64,000 nt of DNA, taken from Mesorhizobium kowhaii. GTDB taxonomy: Bacteria > Pseudomonadota > Alphaproteobacteria > Rhizobiales > Rhizobiaceae. The DNA is taken from assembly GCF_003253745.1 (NCBI RefSeq), contig NZ_MZXV01000013.1, forward strand, positions 868,001 to 932,000. The letters run 5' to 3'. The notes below the pieces were generated by a model. It was not told the origin of the DNA. It saw only the letters and a program-made list of their open reading frames with translations, and ran no database searches. This document shows, in pieces, positions 18,612 through 27,966 of this stretch. The position numbers were made by a program, and so were the translations under genes. How positions within the stretch are numbered: position 1 is the first letter of the stretch; every line of letters begins with the position of its first letter.

Positions 18612-19355
18612 ATGACTGCTCGCAAAGCGCAAAGGACAGCCCGGCTGATCCATCTGCTGTCGGAACGGCGGGTTATCCACCTGAGCGAAGCGGCAACGCT
18701 TCTCGGCGTGTCGGAGATGACGGTGCGGCGTGATATCGCCACCAATCAGGGGCAGATCGCCTTTCTCGGCGGACACATATTGGCGGCGGCCGAGATCGAT
18801 ACCGACGCTCCTTACGAACTGGCGACCGCGGCCGACAGCCATGCGGCGGCGAAGCGCGAAGCCTGCCTGCACGCGGTGCGGAAGATTCGGCCCGACGAGA
18901 CGATCTTCATCGATTGCGGCACGACACTGATCCATCTGATCGACCTCATTCCTGACGATTATCGAATAACGGCAATATGTTACGCCATGAATGTCGCGGA
19001 GCGCCTGACCCGCAAGGCCAATGTAACGATCATCATGCTGGGGGGTGTCTATCATCCCGCTTCGGCGTCTTTCTCGGGCACGCATGATTTCGATATTTTG
19101 AAGAGCGTTGGCATCAATGCTGCCTTTCTGTCGGCTGCCGGCGTCGATGCCAAACGTGGCGCCACCTGCGAGCATTTTCACGAGGCGGTGGTGAAACAGA
19201 AGGTGATGGGCCTGGCGCGCGAAAACTACCTCGTCGTCGACAGCAGCAAGATCGGCAAGCTCAAGCGCGCCTTCTTCTCAGCCATGGACGGTTTCGACGC
19301 CGTCATCACCGAACATGGCGAGGTTGGACCGGAATCATTCCAACTGCCGGCCTGA
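18612..19355 (+). CDS. DeoR-family regulator of a sugar transport operon
   Basis: A 247-residue protein with the DeoR helix-turn-helix (RLIHLLSERRVIHLSEAATL, VSEMTVRRDIA) and a C-terminal sugar-phosphate sensor domain of the phosphosugar isomerase fold (DETIFIDCGTTLIHLID; SGTHDFDILKSVGINAAFLS; DSSKIGKLKRAFFSAMDGFD). It precedes, in the same direction, a complete sugar ABC importer, so it most likely represses that operon until a phosphorylated sugar accumulates. Confidence 0.93.
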   Translation: MTARKAQRTARLIHLLSERRVIHLSEAATLLGVSEMTVRRDIATNQGQIAFLGGHILAAAEIDTDAPYELATAADSHAAAKREACLHAVRKIRPDETIFIDCGTTLIHLIDLIPDDYRITAICYAMNVAERLTRKANVTIIMLGGVYHPASASFSGTHDFDILKSVGINAAFLSAAGVDAKRGATCEHFHEAVVKQKVMGLARENYLVVDSSKIGKLKRAFFSAMDGFDAVITEHGEVGPESFQLPA

Positions 19356-19475
19356 CTCCGTTTGACATTTCGCCAACCTGATGGAAAAGTCACAAAAAAA
19401 GTAAGAGAAGTCTCAAGAAGACAATCTCGACATTCCGGGGTAGGGGACGCGTCAAGGGAAGGAAATGCAGGCGTC

Positions 19476-21053
19476 ATGATCGAACAGGGTTCGATTTCGC
19501 CATCGTCCGAGGCCCCCTTGCTGCGCGTCGAGGGCGTCAGGAAGCGGTTCGGCGGCGTCAATGCGCTGCGCGGTGTCAGTCTCGAAATCCTATCCGGTGA
19601 AGTGCACGCCCTGCTTGGTGAAAACGGGGCCGGCAAATCGACGCTCATCAAGATCCTGAGCGGCGTGCATGTGCATGATGGCGGCTCGATCGAGATCGAC
19701 GGCAGGCCTGCCTCGTTCACTTCGCCCGCCCAGTCGCGTGATGCCGGCGTGGCGGTGGTCTACCAGGATCTGAGCCTGGTCGAATCGCTCTCGGTTGCCG
19801 ACAATCTGATGCTGGGGCGAGAGCCGAAGACCCGCTTCGGCTTCCTGAAAAAACGCCAGTTGGTAGCGCAGGCAGAAGCCTTCCTCAAGTCACAGAACAT
19901 CCCGCTCGATGCCCGCGCTCTGGTCGGGTCGCTGCCCTTTGCCTATCGTCAGATGACCGAGATCGCCAAGGCGCTGATGGGCGACGTTCGCCTCCTCATC
20001 CTCGACGAGCCGACCTCGGCGCTGACCGACGATGAAGAGAAGATCCTATTCGAGGCGATCCGTGCGGTCGCCGCGCGGGGTGTCGGGGTGATCTACGTCA
20101 CGCATCGCCTCAATGAGGTCTTCAGGATTTCGAACCGGGTGACCGTGTTTCGCGACGGGCAGAACGCCGGAACATTTGTCACGTCGCAGACCAATATGAG
20201 GCAGTTGGTCGGCGCCATCGTCGGGCCGGATCACGCCGTTCTGAAGGCGGACAGCACGGCAGCGGGACAAAGCATGCCGTCGTCGGCTCCGCCTGGTTCG
20301 CTTGAAAAGCCCGTGCTCGAATTGAGGGGCGTCAGCAATGACAGGCTGGACCGGACCAATCTCGAGTTGCGCAGCGGCGAAATCCACGGCCTTGCCGGCC
20401 TGATCGGTAGCGGACGCACCGAAATCCTGCAGACGATCTTCGGCCTGCGGCCCGTCCAGTCGGGCGACGCCAGCCTGGACGGCGTTTCGCTGAACCGAAC
20501 CGATCCGGCCGCGGCGATACGGCAAGGCATCGCGCTGGTGCCGGAGGACCGGCACGTCCAGGGTCTGGTTCTTGAACATTCGATCGAGCGCAATCTGACC
20601 CTGCCGCGGCTGCCGTATTTCTCGCGCTTCGGGTGGTTGCAGCACCGCTCGGCGAGCGAGCACGCCAACGCCGCGATGCACCGGCTGGCCGTCAAGGCGC
20701 CAGGCGCATCGACCACAGTGAAGAACCTGTCCGGCGGCAACCAGCAGAAGGTCGTGTTCGGCAAATGGAACGAGCCGCGGCCGCGCGTGCTGTTGCTCGA
20801 CGAACCGACGGTTGGTGTTGATGTCGGGGCGCGCGAGGAGATTTACGGTGTCATTCGTGCCGCAGCCGCGGCTGGAAGCGGTGTGCTGCTGGTGTCTTCG
20901 GATCTTTCCGAACTGCTTCAGCTCTGCGACCGCATCTCGATCGTCGTCGATGGCCGGATCACCAAGACGATTGCGAGACAGGAATTCGGCAGCGCCGAGG
21001 ATCTCCATCACCTCATTCAACTTTCGCAGCCATCGGAAGAGCACGCGGCATGA
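19476..21053 (+). CDS. Sugar ABC transporter ATP-binding protein (two NBDs, RbsA/MglA type)
   Basis: A 525-residue ATPase with tandem nucleotide-binding domains. NBD1: Walker A GENGAGKST, Walker B LLILDEPTSAL. NBD2: degenerate Walker A GLIGSGRTE, signature LSGGNQQKVVFGKW, Walker B LLLDEPTVGVDVG. The ATG at 19476 is used because the longer reading frame upstream has no protein-like N-terminus. The stop overlaps the permease start by 4 bp. It energises uptake by the permease and binding protein encoded next. Confidence 0.93.
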   Translation: MIEQGSISPSSEAPLLRVEGVRKRFGGVNALRGVSLEILSGEVHALLGENGAGKSTLIKILSGVHVHDGGSIEIDGRPASFTSPAQSRDAGVAVVYQDLSLVESLSVADNLMLGREPKTRFGFLKKRQLVAQAEAFLKSQNIPLDARALVGSLPFAYRQMTEIAKALMGDVRLLILDEPTSALTDDEEKILFEAIRAVAARGVGVIYVTHRLNEVFRISNRVTVFRDGQNAGTFVTSQTNMRQLVGAIVGPDHAVLKADSTAAGQSMPSSAPPGSLEKPVLELRGVSNDRLDRTNLELRSGEIHGLAGLIGSGRTEILQTIFGLRPVQSGDASLDGVSLNRTDPAAAIRQGIALVPEDRHVQGLVLEHSIERNLTLPRLPYFSRFGWLQHRSASEHANAAMHRLAVKAPGASTTVKNLSGGNQQKVVFGKWNEPRPRVLLLDEPTVGVDVGAREEIYGVIRAAAAAGSGVLLVSSDLSELLQLCDRISIVVDGRITKTIARQEFGSAEDLHHLIQLSQPSEEHAA

Positions 21054-22054
21054 CCGACACCCAAAGCCCGGCAAATCCACCGATGGCAAGGGGGGCTGCC
21101 GTCAACCAGCCAGGCGGTCGTTCGGCGTTGCAGCATCTGCTTCAGGGCGAGCGTCCCTACATGCTTTACGTCGCCTTCGCCGTCATGCTGATCGTCTTCA
21201 GCCTGGCGTCGCCCTGGTTCCTGTCGATCGACAATTTTCTCAACATCGGCCGTCAGACGACGCTGGTCTCTATCATCGCCGTCGGCATGACGTTCGTCAT
21301 CATCTCCAGGCAGATCGACCTGTCCGTCGCCTCGACGCTAGCGCTTTCGGGCATGAGCGCGTCGCTGGCCATGGCTTTCGTCGCCAACAACTGGGTCGTC
21401 GGCGCTGTGGCGGGATTGGGCACCGGGGCGCTGATCGGGCTGATCAACGGCGTGCTGACCACCCGCCTCGAAATCCCGTCCTTCCTGGTGACGCTGGGCA
21501 CGTTGAGCGGCGCGCGCGGCCTTGCGCTGATGGTCACCAACACCAAGCCGGTCATCATCACCAACGAATACTATTTCGCGATCTTCGGCGAAGGCTCGGT
21601 GCTGGGCGTCCCGGCGCCGATCTTGTGGACGCTTGGCGTCACCATCGCCGGTATCCTGCTGCTGCACTACAGCGTCTATGGGCGGCGGGTCTATGCCGCG
21701 GGCGGCAACCCGACTGCGGCACTCTATTCCGGCGTCCATATCAAGCAGGTCACCACGCTGGCCTTCGTGCTGACGGGGACGCTCGCGGGGCTGGCATCGC
21801 TGATCCTGTCGGCGCGTTCGCACGCGGCGCGGCCCGACGTGGTGCAAGGCATGGAACTCGATGTCATCGCCTCGGTGATCCTCGGCGGCTGCAGCCTGTT
21901 CGGCGGTCGCGGCTTCGTGCTGGGTACGCTGCTCGGCAGCCTGATCATCGGCACGCTCAACAATGGGCTGGTGCTGCTCGGCGTCAGCTCGTCACTGCAA
22001 CTCGTCATCAAGGGAGCAATCATCGTCGCCGCGGTCGCCTTCACGAGGAGGTAA
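21050..22054 (+). CDS. Sugar ABC transporter permease (RbsC family)
   Basis: A 334-residue inner-membrane permease with about ten hydrophobic helices and the family motifs IIAVGMTFVIISRQIDLSVA (IDLSV loop) and GMELDVIASVILGGCSLFGG. The start overlaps the ATPase stop by 4 bp. It forms the transmembrane channel of the importer controlled by the upstream DeoR regulator. Confidence 0.94.
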   Translation: MTDTQSPANPPMARGAAVNQPGGRSALQHLLQGERPYMLYVAFAVMLIVFSLASPWFLSIDNFLNIGRQTTLVSIIAVGMTFVIISRQIDLSVASTLALSGMSASLAMAFVANNWVVGAVAGLGTGALIGLINGVLTTRLEIPSFLVTLGTLSGARGLALMVTNTKPVIITNEYYFAIFGEGSVLGVPAPILWTLGVTIAGILLLHYSVYGRRVYAAGGNPTAALYSGVHIKQVTTLAFVLTGTLAGLASLILSARSHAARPDVVQGMELDVIASVILGGCSLFGGRGFVLGTLLGSLIIGTLNNGLVLLGVSSSLQLVIKGAIIVAAVAFTRR

Positions 22055-22134
22055 GGCGCGCATCCGCGGATATCAGCAGAAAATTGCCGGCTCCAAACGG
22101 CAACACAAACGTCAACGATCAACGGAGGAAAGTC

Positions 22135-23292
22135 ATGAAGCACTCGGCACGAATCCACTCGCTTTTCCTAGCATTGAGCATCGCCGCCAGCGCGTTCGCC
22201 CTGTCGACGTCCATAAGCCCAGCGCAAACGCCGGAGACCTGTGTTGCCGGCGTCGACATGGCCACGCTCGGCCCCAAGGGCATTGTCGGCCAGGGCCCGC
22301 ATGGTGAAAAGGCAGCCTCGCCCGACGAGCTGAAATTGAGCGACGACGAAGCCGCCAAGGTCAAAGCCGGCAAGTTCAAGGTCGGCATTTCCATGCAGAC
22401 GGTGAACCTCGATTGGTCGCAACTGCAGGTGCAAGGCATCAGCGAAACGCTGGCCAAGTATGGCGTGACTGTCACTGGCGTGGCGTCGGCCGAATATCAG
22501 GTCGACAAGCAGATCGCCGATATCGAGAACACCATCCAGCAGCATCCTGACGGCATCATTTCCATCCCCGTCGATTTCACCGCGACGGCGCCGACCTACA
22601 AGAAGGTGTCGGAGGCCGGCATCAAGCTGGTGTTTATGGACAGCATTCCGGTCGGCCTCGAGCACCCGAAGGATTTTGCCTCGATGATCTCGGCCGACAG
22701 CCAGGGCAACGGCCAGATCGCGGCGCAGATCCTGTCTTCCTGCATGCCGAAGGGCGGCACGATCGGCCTGGTGAATTTCGGCGTCGACTATTTCAGCACC
22801 AATGAGCGCACCAAGGGCGTCGGCGAGTGGATGAAGAAGAACCGGCCCGACATCGTCATGAAGCAGGTCGACTTCACCGACCCCTCGAAGGTGTCGCAGA
22901 TCGCCGGCGACTTCCTGACCGGCAATCCCGATGTGAAGGGCTTGTTTGCGGTGTGGGACCAGCCGGCGCTCGACACGCTGTCGTCGATGCGCGCGCAAGG
23001 TATCGACATTCCGATCACCACGGTCGACCTCGGCCTGCAGTCGGCGATCGAGATCGCCAAGGGCGGCCCGCTTAAGGCAACCGGTTCGCAGCGCCCCTAT
23101 GATCAGGGCGTCGCCGAAGCGCTGGCGATGATGAAGGCGCTGATCGGCCAGACGCCGCCGGCCTGGGTCGGCGTGCAGTCCCTGCCGGTGGTGCAGTCCA
23201 ACGTGCTGGAATCCTTCAAGACCGTCTTCCACAAGGATCCGCCGGCCGAACTGGTCGACGCCTGCAACGGTGCGAAGCCGAAGTGCAATTGA
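22135..23292 (+). CDS. Sugar-binding periplasmic protein of ABC importer
   Basis: A 385-residue substrate-binding protein of the RbsB/XylF class. The ATG has AACGGAGGAAAGTC just upstream. A signal peptide (LFLALSIAASAFALSTSISP) is followed by a two-lobed periplasmic-binding domain (VKAGKFKVGISMQTVNLDWS; DGIISIPVDFTATAPTYKKV; GGTIGLVNFGVDYFSTNERT). It is longer at the N-terminus than RbsB, with a roughly 55-residue lead region before the first beta strand. Sugar specificity cannot be deduced. Last gene of the DeoR-linked operon, closed by a strong hairpin. Confidence 0.93.
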   Translation: MKHSARIHSLFLALSIAASAFALSTSISPAQTPETCVAGVDMATLGPKGIVGQGPHGEKAASPDELKLSDDEAAKVKAGKFKVGISMQTVNLDWSQLQVQGISETLAKYGVTVTGVASAEYQVDKQIADIENTIQQHPDGIISIPVDFTATAPTYKKVSEAGIKLVFMDSIPVGLEHPKDFASMISADSQGNGQIAAQILSSCMPKGGTIGLVNFGVDYFSTNERTKGVGEWMKKNRPDIVMKQVDFTDPSKVSQIAGDFLTGNPDVKGLFAVWDQPALDTLSSMRAQGIDIPITTVDLGLQSAIEIAKGGPLKATGSQRPYDQGVAEALAMMKALIGQTPPAWVGVQSLPVVQSNVLESFKTVFHKDPPAELVDACNGAKPKCN

Positions 23293-23306
23293 GGTAGGCG
23301 AAATCG

Positions 23307-23346
23307 CCTGGGGCGCAGGGGAGATCCTGCGCCCCAGGCTGGTTTT
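23307..23346 (+). terminator. Hairpin terminator of the DeoR-linked sugar operon
   Basis: Perfect 13-bp stem CCTGGGGCGCAGG (23307-23319) / CCTGCGCCCCAGG (23326-23338) with a 6-nt loop, followed by CTGGTTTT. It lies 14 bp after the binding-protein stop. Confidence 0.8.
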
Positions 23347-23553
23347 GCGGAGCCCGACACAGCCGACCGCTCGCGCTGGTTCGTGTCGCTGGAGGGGTTG
23401 AGGTTCGGCGATGCCGAGACGAGGTTAGAGCGACTGGGAAATCGGTCCCGAAACAGTCGGCTTCATGCCAAGAACGGCCATTCATGATGAGCAAACGGTA
23501 TGCTAGGCGTGATGGTCTGATTTGCTTGTCGTCCACGCTTTCGGGGGCATCCG

Positions 23554-24552
23554 ATGTATGTAGGCCGTTCCTACAAGGTGATAGACTTCACACTCTGGTC
23601 GCGGCGCAGTGTCATCTACATGGTGGTGGTGAGTGCACTGGCTGTGGCGGCCTACCGTCTTCCGGGCATCACCGGATTCTCGGTGCCATGGTCGGTGGTG
23701 CTCGTGCTCGGCACCACCGTATCACTCGTTGCCGGGTTCAAGAATTCGCAGGTATTCACTCGCAGCAGTGAAGCGCTGCAAGCCTTTGCGCAAATTACTG
23801 CCAGCAGCCGGTTGTGGTCCAATTTCTGCAGGGACTTCAATGACGTGCCGACAGCAAGGCAACTCATCTACCGCCATCTCGCCTGGTTGACGGCACTACG
23901 GTTTGCGCTGCGGCGGCCGATGCCATGGGAATCCATGGGGCGGGCAGCCAACGTCGAGTTCCGGCGGCGCTATCATATCCGGGAGGATTCAGGCTCGCTT
24001 GCCAATGAACTGCCTGCGCTGCTGGGCGAACATAGCGAGGCCGTCCTGAAATCGCCGCATCCGGAGATAACCCTGCTTGAAATGCAATCGGTCCAGGTCA
24101 ATACGTTGTTCAAGGACGCCAAAATCCCTCCGCAGGTCTATGTCGAACTCACGAAGCTGATCCGCGACTTCCATGATCAGCAGGCGCGCTGCGATCGCAT
24201 CAAGAACAATCCATATCCCCGGCAATACGCCATCGTCAGTTCCATGTTCGTCATGATCTTTTGCACCTTGCTGCCGTTCGGGGTCGTTCCGGTCTTTGCC
24301 GACATGGGCAAACTGGGCGGCGCACTCGGCCCGATCGCGATCTGGCTCACGATCCCGTTCAGCACGCTTCTGGGGTGGGCATACATGTCTCTCGACCAGG
24401 TCGGCGAGAGCAGCGCCAACCCTTTCGAGGGCAACGCCAACGATGTTCCGATCTCGCAAATCTGCCGCGACATCGAGATCGAGCTGCGCACCGGGCTTGG
24501 GGAGGTTGACCTCCCCAAACCATTGCTGCCGGTCAATGATATCGCGACCTAG
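23554..24552 (+). CDS. Bestrophin-family membrane channel protein
   Basis: A 332-residue membrane protein: an N-terminal aromatic stretch (IDFTLWSRRSVIYMVVVSAL), two early helices, a long cytoplasmic helical section, two late helices (YAIVSSMFVMIFCTLLPFGV and IAIWLTIPFSTLLGWAYMSL), and the C-terminal signature NPFEGNANDVPISQICRDIE that matches the bestrophin NPF-x-DxP motif. Bacterial bestrophins are pentameric anion or cation channels. It appears to be monocistronic; 250 bp lie upstream after the hairpin terminator with nothing else recognisable. Confidence 0.88.
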   Translation: MYVGRSYKVIDFTLWSRRSVIYMVVVSALAVAAYRLPGITGFSVPWSVVLVLGTTVSLVAGFKNSQVFTRSSEALQAFAQITASSRLWSNFCRDFNDVPTARQLIYRHLAWLTALRFALRRPMPWESMGRAANVEFRRRYHIREDSGSLANELPALLGEHSEAVLKSPHPEITLLEMQSVQVNTLFKDAKIPPQVYVELTKLIRDFHDQQARCDRIKNNPYPRQYAIVSSMFVMIFCTLLPFGVVPVFADMGKLGGALGPIAIWLTIPFSTLLGWAYMSLDQVGESSANPFEGNANDVPISQICRDIEIELRTGLGEVDLPKPLLPVNDIAT

Positions 24553-24634
24553 GCAAGCGTCACCGCCGCCCGCCACCAAGGGCTGGCGCGACCCGTCGCG
24601 CGGGTTGGCGACGTGCATTAAAATTTGGCGTGCA

Positions 24635-24661
24635 TGTCACACCGGCGGCTCCTGCCTCGTC
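24635..24661 (+). promoter_or_regulatory. ECF41-type sigma promoter
   Basis: TGTCACA (24635-24641), exactly 16 bp, then CGTC (24658-24661). This is the published ECF41 consensus (TGTCACA-N16-CGTC) and lies 33 bp upstream of the carboxymuconolactone-decarboxylase-like gene, which is followed by the ECF41 sigma gene itself, implying autoregulation. Confidence 0.85.
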
Positions 24662-24693
24662 ATGATGTCGGCACCAACAGAAGGAAGCCGCTC

Positions 24694-25167
24694 ATGACTG
24701 CAAAACTCGATCTCTTCACCGCTGCCCCTTCGCTGATGAAGGAATGGCAGCGCGCGTCCTTTGCCATTTCCTCCAGCCTCGAGCCCAGCTTGGCCGAGCT
24801 TGTGAAGATCCGTGCATCCCAGATCAACGGCTGCGCCAACTGCCTCAACATGCACACTGTGTTTGCGCGCGAGGACGGCGAAACAGAGCAGCGCATCTAC
24901 CTGCTGTCGGCCTGGCGCGAGGCGCCTTGCTATACCGATCGCGAACGCGCCGCGCTCGGCTGGACCGAGGCGCTGACGCGGATTTGCGAAGGCCATACGC
25001 ACGAAAGCGCCTATGACGCGCTGAAGGCCGAGTTCACGCCGGAGGAGCAGGTCAAGCTCACCTTGATGATCAATGTCATCAACGGCTACAACCGCCTTGC
25101 GGTTGGGTTCGGTGGCTGGGCCGATCCGGCGGCGATCAGGTCCGCGGCCAAGGCGGCGGCAGCCTGA
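24694..25167 (+). CDS. Carboxymuconolactone decarboxylase/AhpD-like protein
   Basis: A 157-residue helical protein starting at an ATG with AGAAGGAAG upstream. The AhpD-type redox motif CANC is at about residue 49 (RASQINGCANCLNMHTVFAR), with the conserved His three residues after the second Cys. This family is the standard genomic partner and target of ECF41 sigma factors, and here it directly precedes one, sharing the TGATG junction. A role in peroxide or disulfide chemistry is likely; the substrate is unknown. Confidence 0.92.
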   Translation: MTAKLDLFTAAPSLMKEWQRASFAISSSLEPSLAELVKIRASQINGCANCLNMHTVFAREDGETEQRIYLLSAWREAPCYTDRERAALGWTEALTRICEGHTHESAYDALKAEFTPEEQVKLTLMINVINGYNRLAVGFGGWADPAAIRSAAKAAAA

Positions 25168-26024
25168 TGACGAGCGCAGGGTCCGAGCATGCAGCGGCGG
25201 GCTTCGACCCACTGCGTCCGACGCTGATGCGCGTCGCCTACCGCATGCTTGGCTCCGTGGCGGACGCCGAGGATATCGTGCAGGAGGCCTTCATCCGCTG
25301 GATGAGGGCCGACCGCAGCGAAGTGCGTGAGCCCGTGGCATTCCTGCGCCGCACCGTCACGCGGCTTTGTCTCGACCAGCTCAAATCCGCGCGCCGCCAG
25401 CGTGAGACCTATGTCGGCCCCTGGCTTCCCGATCCCATCGTGGAAGAGGACGAAGTGGAGGACGTCACCTTGCCGATGATGCTGGTGCTGGAACGTCTCT
25501 CTCCGCTCGAGCGGGCGGCGTTTCTGCTGCACGATGTGTTCGGGCTGGGATTTGAGGAGGTCGCGGCCGCCATCCAGCGCGAACCCGCCGCCTGCCGCCA
25601 GCTCGCCGCCCGCGCACGCACCCATGTCCGCCAGGCGAGGCCGCGTTTCAAGGTGGAAAAGCAACGCGGCCTCGAGCTCGCCGAGGCCTTCTTCGCCGCC
25701 TCGCGCAGCGGCGACATGAAGGCGCTTGGCGCGATGCTGACAGCCGATGTCAGCGCCCATGCCGATGGCGGCGGAAAGCGTCCGGCAGCGACGGAAGTGG
25801 TGCTGGGGTTCGATGCCGTCATGCAGCAATATGAGCGTGTGGCGGCCTGGCTTCAGAAGAACGGCTCGACACTTGTCCGTGTCGGTTTTGTCAACGGATT
25901 GCCCGGCTTCATCACGCTGGAAGCCGATGGCGAACTGCAGACGACCGCACTCGACATCGAGGACGGAAAGATCGCGGCCATCTATGTGATGCGCAATCCC
26001 GACAAGCTCAGGCATCTGCATTAG
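25167..26024 (+). CDS. ECF41-family RNA polymerase sigma factor with SnoaL-like C-terminus
   Basis: A 285-residue sigma factor. Sigma2 (FDPLRPTLMRVAYRMLGSVA, AEDIVQEAFIRW) and sigma4 (LSPLERAAFLLHDVFGLGFE) are followed by a C-terminal extension of about 110 residues with an NTF2/SnoaL fold. Both hallmark ECF41 motifs of the extension are present: DGGGK (HADGGGKRPA) and the terminal NPDKL (RNPDKLRHLH). In ECF41 proteins the extension replaces an anti-sigma factor. It overlaps the upstream decarboxylase-like gene and probably drives it from the promoter at 24635. Confidence 0.95.
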   Translation: MTSAGSEHAAAGFDPLRPTLMRVAYRMLGSVADAEDIVQEAFIRWMRADRSEVREPVAFLRRTVTRLCLDQLKSARRQRETYVGPWLPDPIVEEDEVEDVTLPMMLVLERLSPLERAAFLLHDVFGLGFEEVAAAIQREPAACRQLAARARTHVRQARPRFKVEKQRGLELAEAFFAASRSGDMKALGAMLTADVSAHADGGGKRPAATEVVLGFDAVMQQYERVAAWLQKNGSTLVRVGFVNGLPGFITLEADGELQTTALDIEDGKIAAIYVMRNPDKLRHLH

Positions 26025-26098
26025 GTCGAATGGAAAACAAGCAATGCGGACCGGCCAGAGCGGTTCATCGTTTCAGGGAAACGCAGACTTTCCTGGAT

Positions 26099-26371
26099 TT
26101 AGCCCTTCGCTTCGACCAGGATCACCAGCGACTCCGGCACCACGCCATCGAAGGCCATCGCGTCAGCGGCTTTCTGGCTCTGCATCATTGCCGCTAGGGC
26201 GTCCATGTCCGGAACGTCCATCATCACAGCCACTCGTTTCGGATTCTGCGGATCGACGAACGTGCGGATGTTGGTGATCCCAAGAGAGCCGAAAAGCTCC
26301 TTGCGCTTGGGTGAACTGAGCCAGTGCTTGCTGTCTTTCGTGATGTTGTGATGGCCAATGACGGTTGGCAT
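26099..26371 (-). CDS. Small protein of unknown function, possible dimeric alpha/beta barrel
   Basis: A 90-residue protein with a good ribosome site (GGGGAGGATGCC before the ATG). It reads as alternating strands and helices (MPTVIGHHNITKDSKHWLSS; VAVMMDVPDMDALAAMMQSQ; ESLVILVEAKG), resembling the small ferredoxin-like monooxygenase/EthD fold, but no catalytic residues are identifiable. Not in an obvious operon: the downstream-facing gene is convergent. Confidence 0.6.
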   Translation of the reverse strand: MPTVIGHHNITKDSKHWLSSPKRKELFGSLGITNIRTFVDPQNPKRVAVMMDVPDMDALAAMMQSQKAADAMAFDGVVPESLVILVEAKG

Positions 26372-26576
26372 GGCATCCTCCCCAAGGTGACGCCGGCGGT
26401 CGATATCGCCCGCCTGATACTGCGATCCACCTGTGCAGCCAGTGGGCGCCGTTTCTCTGGGACTGTCAATTAGCTGTTGCTGATGGACGATCAACGCGTT
26501 GGGCTGCCAGGTTGCCGTCTTCGCGATGGCAAAGCGCATCAAAGTGGCCTGGTCGCTCTCTGGCGTCCAGGCGCGA

Positions 26577-27581
26577 TCAAAGTTCGAGACAGACCTTGCC
26601 GAAATGCACTTGGGATTCGTAGTGCGTGAAGGCGGCAGCGATGTCCTCAAGCGAAAAACGGCGGTCGATGACGGGCTTCAGACGGTTGACCTCTATGGCG
26701 CGGATCATGTCCTCCTGGTCCGCCCTGCTGCCAATCGAAATCCCGCTGATGCGGATCTGGTTCGAAAACAGGGCCGGGATCGACACTTCCGCCGCAAAGC
26801 CGGTCAGGACGCCGATCAGGGCGATGTGGCCGCCCGTCCGGCAGGCCGCTACCGACTGCGCCAGCGTAGCAGGCCCGCCGACCTCGATCACGTGATCGAC
26901 GCCGCGTCCGTCCGTCAAATCCCTGGCGTTGCGGCCCCAGTCCGGCACGGCCTTGTAGTTGATGACGGCATCGGCGCCGAGGCTTCTCAGCTTTTCCAGC
27001 TTCTGCTCGTCGGAAGACGTGGCGATGACCCGGGCGCCGGCGGCTTTGGCGAATTGCAGCGCAAACAGCGATACGCTGCCCGTGCCGAGGACCAGCACCG
27101 TATCGCCGGGTTTCACCTTGCCGCACACCACCAGGCCGCGCCAGGCGGTGACGCCCGTGCATGTAAGCGCTGCCGCCTCGGTATGCGTGTAGCCCACTGG
27201 TGCTTTGGTGAAGGCGTGCGCCGGCATGCACACATACTCGCTGGCAAAACCGTCAAGACTTTCTCCCGGTATGTCGCGCCTGGTGGAGGGCGTCATGTCA
27301 CCGCCCAGCCACCAGGGGTAGAAGGTGCTGACGACGCTGTCTCCGGCCTTGAACGCATCGACATCGTTGCCGATTGCAATCACCTCGCCTGCGCCATCGG
27401 ACAGTGGAACGCGGCCGTCGGCGAACGGCATCTTGCCCTGCACCACGAAATCGTCACGCAGGTTCAACGAGCAGGCCAGGATCCTGACCAGCACGTCACC
27501 CGGTCCTGGCTGGGGACGGTCTTCCTCGACCAGTTCGAGGTTGTCCAAGCCACCCGGCGCTTTCAGCCTGACCAGCCTCAT
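26577..27581 (-). CDS. Zinc-independent alcohol dehydrogenase / quinone oxidoreductase (MDR superfamily)
   Basis: A 334-residue medium-chain dehydrogenase. N-terminal GroES-like domain (PQPGPGDVLVRILACSLNLR) and Rossmann domain (DTVLVLGTGSVSLFALQFAK). The usual zinc ligands are missing. Its ATG overlaps the stop of the small membrane-protein gene upstream by 4 bp, so the two are co-transcribed. Similar in type to the enzyme at 12727-13737. Substrate unknown. Confidence 0.88.
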   Translation of the reverse strand: MRLVRLKAPGGLDNLELVEEDRPQPGPGDVLVRILACSLNLRDDFVVQGKMPFADGRVPLSDGAGEVIAIGNDVDAFKAGDSVVSTFYPWWLGGDMTPSTRRDIPGESLDGFASEYVCMPAHAFTKAPVGYTHTEAAALTCTGVTAWRGLVVCGKVKPGDTVLVLGTGSVSLFALQFAKAAGARVIATSSDEQKLEKLRSLGADAVINYKAVPDWGRNARDLTDGRGVDHVIEVGGPATLAQSVAACRTGGHIALIGVLTGFAAEVSIPALFSNQIRISGISIGSRADQEDMIRAIEVNRLKPVIDRRFSLEDIAAAFTHYESQVHFGKVCLEL

Positions 27582-27853
27582 TGCCGGACCGGCCGGCCGG
27601 ACATCACCCTCAGCCAGGGCGCCAGATGGAAGGCACTCATCAGGAGATACATCACCGGCATGCTGGTCAGCAGCGAAGCGTTCGCACCCATGCACAGGAT
27701 AGCCGCATCGCCATTCTGAATGCAGCTGAACAGAGCCATCAGGGCGAAGGTGGGTGCCGCGGCGAGGCACAGCCAGTCGGCGACGATTGGGGTGGTCGCG
27801 GTTGTTTCTTCAGCAGGGATCGCGCCGCTGGCACCGGTATGGATATCGCTCAT
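27578..27853 (-). CDS. Small two-helix membrane protein of unknown function
   Basis: A 91-residue protein with AAAAGGACC upstream of its ATG. Residues 1-25 are polar; two hydrophobic helices follow (VADWLCLAAAPTFALMALFS and LLTSMPVMYLLMSAFHLAPW) with a short Asp/Cys-containing loop between them. It is translationally coupled to the dehydrogenase gene downstream. No family recognised. Confidence 0.7.
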   Translation of the reverse strand: MSDIHTGASGAIPAEETTATTPIVADWLCLAAAPTFALMALFSCIQNGDAAILCMGANASLLTSMPVMYLLMSAFHLAPWLRVMSGRPVRQ

Positions 27854-27966
27854 GGTCCTTTTCCCTTGATGGTTATGCCCACCAGGTCCTGGGTTCCTCG
27901 CCCCTGCCAAAGGCGGGGAGAGGAACTCAAGCTGGATGGGTAGCGCCGGGCGCTCTCGCCAATGCT

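Noticed and set aside
20812..23292. An 826-codon frame spanning permease and binding protein
   Set aside because: It is the binding-protein frame kept open through the out-of-frame permease gene. The true start at 22135 has a strong ribosome site and signal peptide.
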